Origin: CAWCBH01 sp963793785
GTDB taxonomy: Bacteria > Actinomycetota > Thermoleophilia > Solirubrobacterales > 70-9
Assembly (NCBI GenBank): GCA_963793785.1
Contig: CAWCBH010000003.1
Location: 1,426,001 to 1,490,000 of the forward strand
Direction of reading: 5' to 3'
Length of the DNA: 64,000 bases
Shown here piece by piece: positions 16,743 through 24,905 of this stretch; position 1 is the first letter of the stretch, and each line of letters opens with the position of its first letter. The notes beneath the pieces were generated by a model that was not told where the DNA came from, did no database searches, and saw nothing but the letters and a program-made list of their open reading frames with translations. The position numbers were made by a program, and so were the translations under genes.

Positions 16743-18303
16743 CTACCAGGTGTCGACGAATCGGCGCGCCGAGCGCGGCTGCGGCTCCGGGTCCGGCGCC
16801 GCCGCCAAGGTGGCGGCGATCAGACGCCGGGTCTCGGCCGGGTCGATCACGTCGTCGAGCTCGAACAGGGTTGCCGCGTTCAGCGCCTTGGCGCGTTCGT
16901 GGGCGATCTCGGTCAGCTCGCGGACCCGCTCCTCGCGCTCGGCCTCGTCGGCGATCGCATCCAGCTCGCGACGAAACCCCAGCCGTACCGCGCCCTCGAG
17001 GCCCATCGGGCCCAGCTCCGCCGTCGGCCAGCCGATCGTCAACAGCGGCTCGTGCAGGCTGCCCGCCGCCATCGCCTGGGCGCCGAGGCCGTAGGCCTTG
17101 CGGAGGATCACCGCCACCAGCGGCACCCGTAGCGCGGCGCCGGCGACGAACAGCCGCGAGCAGCGGCGCACCAGCGCGGTCGCTTCGGCCTCCGGGCCGA
17201 CCATCATCCCCGGCGTGTCGATCAGCGACACCAGCGGCAGGCCGAAGGCATCGCAGAGCTGCATGAAGCGGGCCGCCTTGTCGGCGCCGTCGGCGGTGAT
17301 CGCCCCGGCGAGGTGGATCGGGTTGTTGGCGAGGACCCCGAGAGGGCGGCCCTCGATCCGTGCCAGCGCCGTGACCATTCCGGGCGCAAAGGCCTGGCGC
17401 AGAACCGTCACCGAGCCCGTGTCGGCAAGGGTGTCGATCAGCGGCCGCACGTCATAAGCGCGCCGGCGCCGCTCCGGGACCACCTCGCGCAGCGCCGACT
17501 GGTCCGCCTCCTCGCCGGGTGCGAGCGAGCCCTGGAAGTAGCCGAGCAGCCGCCTCGCCACCTCGACGGCCTCGGGCTCGCCGGCGACGGCGACGTCGAT
17601 GACCCCGTTGCGCACCTGCATCGAGGCCGGGCCGACCTGATCGGGCTCGACGCTGCCCAGTCCCCCACCCTCGATCATCGCCGGCCCACCCATGCCCAGC
17701 GACACGTCCTCGGTCGCGACGATCAGGTCCGAGGAACCGGCGATCACCGCGTTGCCGGCAAAGCATCGCCCGGAGACGACGGCGATCCGGGGCACCAGGC
17801 CCGAGAGGCGTGCCCAGAGCGCGAAGGCCCGCGTCTCCAGCGCCGAGACGACCGCGTAGTCGGTGTCGCCGGGCCGCCCTCCCCCGCCTTCGGCAAAGAA
17901 CACTGCCGGCAGCCGCAGCCGATCGATCAACTCGAAGAGGCGGTCCTTCTTGCGGTGCCCGATCGCGCCCTGGGTGCCCGCGAGGACCGTGTAGTCATAG
18001 GAGAGGACCGCGCAGGCGCTGCGCTCCCCGAACAGGGCCGCCGTTGACCCTGCCGACGCCCGCAACCAGCCCGTCGGCCGGAGTCCGCTCCAGCAGCTCG
18101 CGCAGCTCGCGGCGGGCCCGCTGCGCGGCGACGCCGAGCGCCCCGTACTCGACGAACGTTCCCGCGTCGACGAGGTCGGCGATGTTCTCGCGCGCGGTCC
18201 GCCGGCCCACCGCGTGGCGGCGCTCGACCGCCTCCGGCCGGGCCTCGTCACGGGTCAGCGCCTGGCGCTCCAGCACCTCGGCCAGGTCGGCACGGAGATC
18301 CAT
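16743..18303 (-). CDS. Acyl-CoA carboxylase carboxyltransferase (beta) subunit-like (one apparent frameshift)
   Basis: About 519 residues after removing one base near 18038. Both crotonase-like halves of the carboxyltransferase fold are present. The N half has AGVGRVNG then LFGERSACAVLSYDYTVLAGTQG and FFAEGGGGRPG. The C half has GRPLGVLANNPIHLAGAI, LPLVSLIDTPGMMVGPEAE and the oxyanion-type KAYGLGAQAMAAGS. Such subunits transfer carboxyl from biotin to acetyl-, propionyl- or another acyl-CoA. No biotin carboxylase or carrier gene is adjacent, so the substrate is open. It is divergent from the PI-PLC-like gene. Confidence 0.85.
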
Positions 18304-18396
18304 CGGCGAAGCCTCGCACAGCGCGCGCCGCTGAAAGGAATGCTGCCGGCCTCGATCGGGGCCAACCCGGAGGTGCCGGTCTGTGAAAGTTGGTCG

Positions 18397-20526
18397 ATGA
18401 GCCGCAGGCGGCGTGAGCTCGGGTCGATCGCCCTGCTCGCCGGGGGCCTGGTGGCGCTGCTGCTCGCCACCGTCACGCTCTATCTGCAGGAGCGGATCCT
18501 CGACGGCGATCGCTTCGCCGATTCGGTTGTCGCCAGCCTCGACGACCCCGACGTCAACCGCTACGTCTCGGCCCGGATCACCGACCGGGTGATCGACCGC
18601 GTCGATCCCAACCTCGTCGCCGTCAACCCGCTGGTCGAGTCAGCGGTCGGAGCGCTGCTCGACACGGAAGCGCTTCGTGCGGCGCTGCGGCGAGGAGTCC
18701 TGGTCGCCCATGGCGCCGTCTTCGACCGCGACCTTGATGCGGCGGCAGTGGCGGTGGCCGATGTGGGGGCGCTGATCCGCCCGCCGCTGGAGCGGCTGGA
18801 CCCACAGGTCGCCGCCCAGGTGCCGCAGGGGCTGGACACCGAGATCGCCAACTTCGCCGACCAGCCGCTGCTCGTCGACAGCGCCCAGGCGGCGGACACG
18901 CTGAATCGCTGGGCGGGCGTGTTGCCGGCCCTGGCGATCCTCCTCCTCGCAGGCTCGGTCCTGCTCGCACCACATCGCCGTCGAGCGGCGATTCGCGCCG
19001 GCCTCGCAATCGTCTGCGTCGCGGCGGTCTCGATCGTCGCCTACGAGGTCAGTCGCGGAGCGCTGTTGAGCCGCGTCGACGGCGGCGATCGCGATGCCGC
19101 GGCGGCTCTTTTCGGCGAGCTGTTCGGCGCCCTGGTGGGCTGGGAGCTGGCGGTGGCGGCGCTGGGCGTCGTCCTCGCCACCGCCGCTGCGGCGACGACC
19201 CGTCGTTTTGACCTGCACGAGCCGCTGCGAGGGGTCTGGGCCTACGTGACCCGTGAGCCGCAGGGCGCCAGGGCCCGCGCGACCTGGGCCCTGGCGCTGA
19301 CTGCGGCCGGCATCGCGATGGTGCTGGCGCCGGGCCGGATCCTCGACGCGATCGTGATCGTCGCCGGCGCCTACCTGATCGCCCGCGCCGTGGGCGTCGC
19401 CGTCGGGGCTCTGGCGGAGCGGCGGGGCTGGTCGGCAGAGCCGGCCGAGCCGGTCTCCGACCCGCGCCGCCTGCTTGTCACCGGGGCCGTCGTGGTCGGC
19501 CTCTGCGCGCTGGTCGCCGGGGTCGGGCTCTCGCTCGCGCTCCGCGACGACTCCGAGCCGGCGACTGCCGCGAAGCCAAGCGGCGCCTGCAACGGAGAGC
19601 GGGCGCTGTGCGACCGGCGCCTGGACCAGGTCGGCTTCGCGGCCACCCACAACTCCTACGCCGGCTCGGGCTACCCGGGCTTCCTCTTCCCCGCCCAGGA
19701 GGGGACGATCTCCTCCCAGCTGGCGGCGGGGGTCCGGGGACTGTGGATCGACACCTACTACGGGGTCCCCGGGCGGCGGGTCTTCACCCGCACCGACCTG
19801 ATCGATCCCGCTCTCAATGCCCAGCTAAAGGAAGAGCTGGGGCCGGAGTTCGAACGGGCCGCGGCGCAGGCGCGGGATCGAATCGCCGATCCTCCGGCCG
19901 ACGCGCCGCGGCGGATCTACCTCTGCCACGGCTTCTGCGAGCTGGGAGCGGTCGAGGCCGGGGACGCCTTCCGGACGATCGCCCGCTTCCTCGACCGCAA
20001 CCCCGAAGAGGTTCTGATCATCGACATCGAGGACTACACCCGGCCCCGCGACACGGTGGCGCTGCTGGAGCGAAGCGGCCTCGCCGACTACGTCTATAGG
20101 GGTCCGGATGGGCCACCCTGGCCGACCCTGCGCGAGATGATCGACTCCGGCCAGCGGGTGCTCCTCGTCGTCGAGCATCGCACCGAGGGCGCCCCGTCCT
20201 GGTACCGCCCCGCCTACAAACGGATCTTCCAGGAGACGCCCTTCACCTTCAGGGCGCCGGACCAGATGAACTGCGCCCGCAACCGAGGCGCGGCCTCCAA
20301 CTCGCTGTTCCTGATCAATCACTGGATCGCCACCGACCCGACCCCGAGGCCATCCAACGCGGCGATCGTCAACGCTTATGACTTCCTGCTCGATCGGGCC
20401 CGCCGCTGCGAGCGCCGGCGGGGCCTGTTCCCGAACGTCCTCAGCGTCGACTTCTTCGGCGAAGGACAGCTGCAGGCCGTCATCGGGTCGCTCAACGACG
20501 TTAGTCAGTCCACCAGCCCGGAATGA
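18397..20526 (+). CDS. Membrane protein with C-terminal PI-PLC-like phosphodiesterase domain
   Basis: A 709-residue protein. The N-terminal 400 residues have one helix at 10-30, an extracytoplasmic loop of about 140 residues (30-175), then several more helices to about 395. The C-terminal 300 residues are a PI-PLC X-type domain: FAATHNSYAGSGYPGF with the likely catalytic His418, YLCHGFCELG with the second His511, and LIIDIEDYTRPRD. Family enzymes cleave phosphodiesters in inositol lipids or related glycolipids; here the domain should lie outside the membrane. Actinobacterial phosphatidylinositol mannosides would be natural targets, which is inference. The 3' end overlaps the convergent cupin gene by 26 bp. 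Confidence 0.82.
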   Translation: MSRRRRELGSIALLAGGLVALLLATVTLYLQERILDGDRFADSVVASLDDPDVNRYVSARITDRVIDRVDPNLVAVNPLVESAVGALLDTEALRAALRRGVLVAHGAVFDRDLDAAAVAVADVGALIRPPLERLDPQVAAQVPQGLDTEIANFADQPLLVDSAQAADTLNRWAGVLPALAILLLAGSVLLAPHRRRAAIRAGLAIVCVAAVSIVAYEVSRGALLSRVDGGDRDAAAALFGELFGALVGWELAVAALGVVLATAAAATTRRFDLHEPLRGVWAYVTREPQGARARATWALALTAAGIAMVLAPGRILDAIVIVAGAYLIARAVGVAVGALAERRGWSAEPAEPVSDPRRLLVTGAVVVGLCALVAGVGLSLALRDDSEPATAAKPSGACNGERALCDRRLDQVGFAATHNSYAGSGYPGFLFPAQEGTISSQLAAGVRGLWIDTYYGVPGRRVFTRTDLIDPALNAQLKEELGPEFERAAAQARDRIADPPADAPRRIYLCHGFCELGAVEAGDAFRTIARFLDRNPEEVLIIDIEDYTRPRDTVALLERSGLADYVYRGPDGPPWPTLREMIDSGQRVLLVVEHRTEGAPSWYRPAYKRIFQETPFTFRAPDQMNCARNRGAASNSLFLINHWIATDPTPRPSNAAIVNAYDFLLDRARRCERRRGLFPNVLSVDFFGEGQLQAVIGSLNDVSQSTSPE

Positions 20527-20890
20527 CCTCGCCGTCGCCGTCATGGCGGGCGCCGACCGCGATCAGTTCCAAACCTTCCGAGCCCGCCTCGAAGCAGCGG
20601 GTCACGCCGGGCGCAACCCGGACCGCGTCGAGACGCTCGACGTCGACGACCTCGTCGTCGAGCTTCAGCCGCCCTGAGCCGGCCAGCACCACGTAGACCT
20701 CCTCCGCCTCATCGTGGCGGTGGGCAAACGGCTGGCGCTTGCCGGGCTTGAGGCGAATGTGGCCGACGCCGGTGCGCTCGGTTTCGAGGTCGGCGTTCGC
20801 GAACCGCGCCTCCTGGATCTCCTCGACCCCGAACTTCGGTGCCGAGTCCTCGACCTCGGTGAGCTTTTTCAGCGTGTAGGGAGCGGCCAC
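20501..20890 (-). CDS. Cupin-domain protein
   Basis: A 129-residue single cupin. The metal motif 1 region KRQPFAHRHDEAEEVYVVLAG supplies two His and Glu, and LDAVRVAPGVTRCFEAGS forms the second motif. Small cupins of this type are metal-binding enzymes, sugar isomerases or sensors, and no substrate can be assigned. The start is GTG at 20890. It is convergent with the PI-PLC-like gene. Confidence 0.85.
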   Translation of the reverse strand: MAAPYTLKKLTEVEDSAPKFGVEEIQEARFANADLETERTGVGHIRLKPGKRQPFAHRHDEAEEVYVVLAGSGRLKLDDEVVDVERLDAVRVAPGVTRCFEAGSEGLELIAVGARHDGDGEVIPGWWTD

Positions 20891-21011
20891 GATTTCCCCG
20901 GCGCCGGAGGTTAGCCGCTACCGTGTGAAGCAGCAGTCGTCCGTCGGGCTCTCACCCTTCCTCTCCCTTGCGAGCGACCCACCGGTCAGAGGGACGGAGA
21001 ACGGGAACGTG

Positions 21012-21419
21012 ATGGACAGCGACCTATCCGCGCCGGCGGCTCCTGAAGCAGGCAAGGTTTCGGAGGCTCACGACTCGCCGCTGGCCGAGCTCTCCCGGGA
21101 GATGGTGCGCCTCTACAAGGAACAGTTCGGGCGCGGCCCGACCAAGGCCAGGACGAACTTCGCCGGGCCGGATACGGTCATCTGCACGCTCGAGCAATCG
21201 CTCACGCCGGCCGAGAAGAACCTCGTTGCAATGGGCGAGCATCAACGATTGCGCGACGTTCGCCTCTACTTTCAGCACGCCACCGAAGATAAATTCGTCG
21301 CGGCCGTCGAGGGCGTCCTCAACCGCAAGGTGTGGGCGTTCGTCAGCGGCATGGACGTCGAAAAAGACGTCTCCTGCGAGATCTTCTACCTCGAACCGCC
21401 GCCCGCGGTCACGGCTTAG
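21012..21419 (+). CDS. DUF2294 family protein
   Basis: A 135-residue protein whose core (residues 22-133) matches DUF2294: LAELSREMVRLYKEQFGRGP, then DTVICTLEQSLTPAEKNL and a terminal FVSGMDVEKDVSCEIFYLEP. The biochemical role of this family is not known; it often occurs in stress or transport neighbourhoods. The ATG at 21012 is chosen because a purine-rich GGGACGGAGAA precedes it and the upstream GTG at 20925 would add a poorly conserved tail. Confidence 0.75.
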   Translation: MDSDLSAPAAPEAGKVSEAHDSPLAELSREMVRLYKEQFGRGPTKARTNFAGPDTVICTLEQSLTPAEKNLVAMGEHQRLRDVRLYFQHATEDKFVAAVEGVLNRKVWAFVSGMDVEKDVSCEIFYLEPPPAVTA

Positions 21420-21434
21420 CTGAACCGGCGCCGA

Positions 21435-21857
21435 TCAGGGCGCCGCGGAGATCGCCTCGACCAGGTCTCCGACTTCTTCTTCGTCGATGTTCGTGGCAAG
21501 GTCGCCCTGGCTGACGATGCCGACCAGATCATGGCCGTCGATGACCGGCAGCCGGCGAACTTTGTGGTCCTTCATGGTTCGCAGTGCCTCGCGGACTGAG
21601 TCGTCGGCCCCGATCGTCACCGGCTTACCCTCGCCGAGCTCGCCGGCGTTGGTCGAGGCAGGATCCTTGCCCTGTCCGAGCACCTTGACCGCGATGTCAC
21701 GGTCGGTGAGCATTCCCTTCAGGCGGTTGTCCTCGCCACAGATCGGAAGGGCTCCGACGTCGAGGTCGGCCATCTTCTTCGCGGCATCGACGATCGACTC
21801 GTTCTCGCCGACGCACTCCGCCCCGCCTGTCATCACTTCACGCGCAGTCTTTCCCAT
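21435..21857 (-). CDS. Protein with two CBS domains
   Basis: A 140-residue protein made of a Bateman pair. CBS1 is at residues 5-62 (AREVMTGGAECVGENES, GMLTDRDIAVKVL) and CBS2 at 72-132 (VTIGADDSVREAL, KVRRLPVIDGHDLVGIVSQGD). Such stand-alone pairs bind adenine nucleotides and report energy state; the partner is unknown. A textbook AGGAGG ribosome site sits 5 bp before the ATG at 21857. It is convergent with the DUF2294 gene and leads into the 22-kb stress gene group. Confidence 0.93.
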   Translation of the reverse strand: MGKTAREVMTGGAECVGENESIVDAAKKMADLDVGALPICGEDNRLKGMLTDRDIAVKVLGQGKDPASTNAGELGEGKPVTIGADDSVREALRTMKDHKVRRLPVIDGHDLVGIVSQGDLATNIDEEEVGDLVEAISAAP

Positions 21858-21897
21858 CTCGGCCTCCTAGTCGTTGGTTGTTGCAATGCCCGAGCCG

Positions 21898-22173
21898 CTA
21901 CTCGGGCTCGGGCGCCTCTTCGCCGGGCCATGTGCCTGTCAAGCGGGCAAAGCCCCGGCGAGTGCCGTGGTCGGTCAGGCCCTTGACGAGGCGGAAGATC
22001 GCGCCCTCGACCAGCAGAGCGGCGATCAGCTTCTTCCACTCGAATTCGCGGTGCTTGGCGTCGGGGGGCTCGTCCTTGTCGATCAGGCCCCAGATCTGCT
22101 CGAAGATCTTCTTCCCGACCAGACCCGCGATCAGGCCCAACCCGATGCTGAATGGGGTAAAGACGATTTTCAT
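21898..22173 (-). CDS. DUF4235 small membrane protein
   Basis: A 91-residue protein matching DUF4235. It has a hydrophobic N-terminal stretch (IGLGLIAGLVGKKIFEQIWGLI), a charged hinge (DKDEPPDAKHREFEWKK) and a second hydrophobic stretch (LIAALLVEGAIFRLVKGL). The function is unknown. It is common in actinobacterial stress islands. Its ATG overlaps the upstream stop (ATGA). Confidence 0.85.
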   Translation of the reverse strand: MKIVFTPFSIGLGLIAGLVGKKIFEQIWGLIDKDEPPDAKHREFEWKKLIAALLVEGAIFRLVKGLTDHGTRRGFARLTGTWPGEEAPEPE

Positions 22174-22451
22174 CGTTCAGGTGTCCCTTCCGAGAGAGCG
22201 ACTTGCAGTTCGGCCTTCGTCATTCTCGACCGGCCGGCGATCCCGCGTCGTTTCGCCTCCTCGTAGAGCTGGGCACGGGTCGACTCGTTGAGGTCCTGGG
22301 CTCCGTTGTCGGAGGGCGCGGAGCGGATCGGCTCGATCGATTCGGCCGCGGCCTGCAACGCCGGTCCCTTCCCTCGCCAACGAAGCCGGGCGACGACCAG
22401 GCCGGCGACGAGAGCCGCGGCGAAGAGCGTTCTCAGAAGCTTCGAGAGCAT
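22170..22451 (-). CDS. Small membrane protein with SAP/Rho-N-like C-terminus
   Basis: A 93-residue protein. Residues 1-25 form a membrane helix. Residues 58-88 (TRAQLYEEAKRRGIAGRSRM, then TKAELQVAL) match the SAP/Rho N-terminal helix-extended-loop-helix motif, which often binds nucleic acid. It is translationally coupled to the DUF4235 gene. No function can be assigned. Confidence 0.72.
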   Translation of the reverse strand: MLSKLLRTLFAAALVAGLVVARLRWRGKGPALQAAAESIEPIRSAPSDNGAQDLNESTRAQLYEEAKRRGIAGRSRMTKAELQVALSEGTPER

Positions 22452-22468
22452 CCTTTTCCAGAAGTCAC

Positions 22469-22870
22469 TCAGGTGGCTGGCGGCGGGGGTTCCGCCCAGG
22501 CCTCCGAGTCCGAGGTGTCACTCCCCAGCCCGAGGCTCTGGCGCAGCTCCTCGCTCCGCGCGAACGCAATCGCCGCTCCCAGGGCGCCAAGACCGAGCAT
22601 GATCGCCAACCGCCTCCCCCAGCGCTTCTTCGGCTTCGTGCGTCCGGACTTGAGGGCCTTGCCCGCTTCGCTCATCGAGCGAACGGCTTCGCCTAGCTGG
22701 CGCCTGAGCTTCTCGTCGCGGGTTGGCTTCACGCGGCGCTTCGAGGCTCGCTGGTAGGCATCGCGAAGCCTCACCGCGGCGTCGCGCAGATTGTCTTGCG
22801 CGTAACCGTTGTCGACCAGCCTCTCCACGTACGGGCCAATTCGGGATGCGGTGTCACTTGCGGCCATCAT
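22469..22870 (-). CDS. Small helical membrane protein
   Basis: A 133-residue protein, not recognised. The first 85 residues are helical and highly basic (DAAVRLRDAYQRASKRRVK, GRTKPKKRWGRR). One membrane helix follows (LAIMLGLGALGAAIAFA), then an acidic Pro-rich tail. Two adjacent ATG codons (22870 and 22867) follow a strong GAGGAGGAG ribosome site. It resembles small membrane-anchor proteins seen with DUF4235-type genes. Confidence 0.7.
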   Translation of the reverse strand: MMAASDTASRIGPYVERLVDNGYAQDNLRDAAVRLRDAYQRASKRRVKPTRDEKLRRQLGEAVRSMSEAGKALKSGRTKPKKRWGRRLAIMLGLGALGAAIAFARSEELRQSLGLGSDTSDSEAWAEPPPPAT

Positions 22871-22895
22871 CTCCTCCTCTCGTTGGTGACCCGAT

Positions 22896-23324
22896 TCATC
22901 GGGACAGGATCCATCCGACGACGATCCCCGCCGCGAAGGCGCCCGCGAGCGCGAACGGCACCGGGTTCTCCTGCGCCGTCGCGGTGACCTGGGCGCGGTT
23001 CTGGGTCGTCTCGCATTGGGCGAACAGCTTCTGATCGCACATCCAGCAATGTCCGCAGGAGATGTTGAACGGGATCACGACGCGATCGCCCTTCTCTATC
23101 TGGCCGACCTCCGGCCCCACCTCCTCGACGATGCCCATCGGCTCGTGACCCAGCACGTCGCCGGCATCGATGAAAGCGCCGAGCACCCGGTAGAGATGAA
23201 GATCGGAGCCGCAGAGGCCTGTGGAGGTGATGCGAACGATCGCGTCGGTCGGCTGCTCGATCCGCGGATCGGGCACATCTTCGACCCGAACGTCTTCCAC
23301 GCCCTGCCAGGTGACAGCCTTCAT
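22896..23324 (-). CDS. Truncated zinc alcohol dehydrogenase joined to a short membrane tail
   Basis: A 142-residue protein. Residues 1-109 are the GroES-like start of a formaldehyde/alcohol dehydrogenase, with catalytic-site GLCGSDLHLY and GHEPMGIVEEVG and the structural zinc cluster CGHCWMCDQKLFAQC. At about residue 110 the match stops, with no NAD-binding Rossmann domain, and the frame continues into QENPVPFALAGAFAAGIVVGW, a lone membrane helix like those ending DUF883/DUF3618 proteins. It cannot work as a normal dehydrogenase. It looks like a deletion fusion of two genes, or an assembly join. Confidence 0.75.
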   Translation of the reverse strand: MKAVTWQGVEDVRVEDVPDPRIEQPTDAIVRITSTGLCGSDLHLYRVLGAFIDAGDVLGHEPMGIVEEVGPEVGQIEKGDRVVIPFNISCGHCWMCDQKLFAQCETTQNRAQVTATAQENPVPFALAGAFAAGIVVGWILSR

Positions 23325-23393
23325 CTAGCCCTCCGAGATCGAGATTGCAGTGCCAAATCCTGTACCGGCCGCGGCACCGCCAATAAACGGCGG

Positions 23394-24086
23394 CTAGCGC
23401 GATCGCGCTGCGGAACGGCTGCTCCTCGTGGAGCGTCCCGACGAGGGGCCTCGCGAGCCGCGCTTGGTCGTCCGGCGCGTAGTCGAGCCGCCGCTGGCGG
23501 AGCTGCGCGAGCGCTTGCGGCTGGAGCGGCCGCTGTTGCGCTGGCTGGCCGGCACCTCGGCCGTCACGACGGCGTTGGTCAGCGTCGCGATCTGGCGTTC
23601 GAGGAATCTCGCCATCCGTTGCTCCTCGCGGAGGATGCTCTTCGCAAGCCGCGCGGTCTCGCGATCTCCAACCTTCTCGGCGAAGGCCTCGATCGTCCGG
23701 TAGGTGGCGATCTCAGCCGCCTCCTCCATGTACTCCTGGCGGGCGTTCTTGAGCATCGACTCCTGCTCGGCCGGACCGAGCGGGGAAGCGCCGCGCACCG
23801 CGTCGAGCTGCCCCTTCAGGGCGGCGCGGCCCTTGCCGACGGCGGTGCTGACCGTGGTCTGTGCGGCCTGGACCGTGGAGCTGCCACCCAGGCCCTTGAT
23901 TCGGCGCTCCACCTGTCTGGCGTGATCCTTGGTCTCCTTCAGGTGCTGCTGCAGCCGTTTCTTGTAGGGCGCCTTCGTCGTCATGCCGATATGCAGCTGC
24001 AACGCCGTCTCCAACTCCCGCTCCTTCGCGAGAGCCTCGTTCAGATACTGGACAAGCTTGGTGTCTCTTTCGTTCATGTCAGCCAT
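23394..24086 (-). CDS. DUF892 (YciF-like) ferritin-fold protein with Arg/Ser-rich tail
   Basis: A 230-residue protein. Residues 5-165 match the DUF892/YciF four-helix bundle: KLVQYLNEALAKERELETAL, HLKETKDHARQVERRIKGLG and EEAAEIATYRTIEAFAEKVG, with the expected Glu and His positions. Residues 178-230 are a very basic Arg/Ser/Gly tail (SSRKRSRSSASGGSTTRR) of a type that can bind DNA. YciF-type proteins are stress-induced and ferritin-like; DNA protection is a reasonable inference. The ATG at 24086 is just after TTNQERT and is preferred over longer readings. Confidence 0.82.
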   Translation of the reverse strand: MADMNERDTKLVQYLNEALAKERELETALQLHIGMTTKAPYKKRLQQHLKETKDHARQVERRIKGLGGSSTVQAAQTTVSTAVGKGRAALKGQLDAVRGASPLGPAEQESMLKNARQEYMEEAAEIATYRTIEAFAEKVGDRETARLAKSILREEQRMARFLERQIATLTNAVVTAEVPASQRNSGRSSRKRSRSSASGGSTTRRTTKRGSRGPSSGRSTRSSRSAARSR

Positions 24087-24300
24087 CGTGCGCTCCTGGT
24101 TCGTGGTCTGGGACAAGCGGAGAACTACCCGCGCGAGGAGGGCGGAAACTGCCTCGCGCCCACGCCCGTCCGCAGCTCTTCGATTCGGCCCGTTGCCCCC
24201 GCCTCCTCGAGCGGCGGTGCGGCGATAGAGAAACGCAGCCTGGATGGGATTTGAAGCCGACCACGATGGGTACTCGCTGCCGACCAACAGAGGAGGAGCG

Positions 24301-24783
24301 ATGGCGGAACTTACGACGTTGGAGGAGAAGCTGGCCGAGGTCCTGGGGCTCGCCCAGGCCGCCCAGGATGCGACCGAGAAGGTGGAGGGCCTGGTCGAAG
24401 ACGAAGAGCTGGGCGCCAAGTTGCGGCAGATGAGGGAGGAAGCCGAGGAGACCGAGAGCCGCTGCGCCGGCCTGGCGGAGAAGCGGGACGGAAAGAAGAC
24501 CGCGATCTTCGAGAAGGCGCGGGAGACCAAGGCCGAGGCGACTGAGATGATGTCCACCTATCTCGGCGAAGAGGCCGACGGACTCGACGGCTTCGAGTTC
24601 CTGACCATGGCCGAGGCCGGAGAGGTTGGCCACTGGGCCGTTCTGGGCAAGCTCAACGAGCGGGCAGATGAAGAGGAGGTCGGCACCCTGGTCGACTGGG
24701 CGCTGCCGATCCAGCGCCGCCACTTCGAGGACGTAAAGGACGGGTCTTTGAAGCTGGCGGCCGAGGAGGATCCCAACGCCTAG
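24301..24783 (+). CDS. Helical, acidic protein of unknown function (ferritin-like candidate)
   Basis: A 160-residue protein, strongly acidic and almost all helix. LAEVLGLAQAAQDATEKVEG and LRQMREEAEETESRCAGL look like the first two helices of a bundle, and EVGHWAVLGKLNERADEE and LPIQRRHFEDVK could be the last two. This matches the layout of ferritin-like stress proteins, but I cannot name a family. A near-perfect GAGGAGGAGCG ribosome site precedes the ATG. It is divergent from the DUF892 gene, so the two probably share a regulatory region (24087-24300). Confidence 0.68.
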   Translation: MAELTTLEEKLAEVLGLAQAAQDATEKVEGLVEDEELGAKLRQMREEAEETESRCAGLAEKRDGKKTAIFEKARETKAEATEMMSTYLGEEADGLDGFEFLTMAEAGEVGHWAVLGKLNERADEEEVGTLVDWALPIQRRHFEDVKDGSLKLAAEEDPNA

Positions 24784-24905
24784 GCCGGATGGCGTTCTTT
24801 CACTGCTGTCCCAGCTCGTCGGACCTCCAGCGGCTCCTCGACCCTGAGCAACAGGTCACCAGGCCCGACGCTCCGCACCACAGGCCATGCGACAAGTGCG
24901 AGGGG

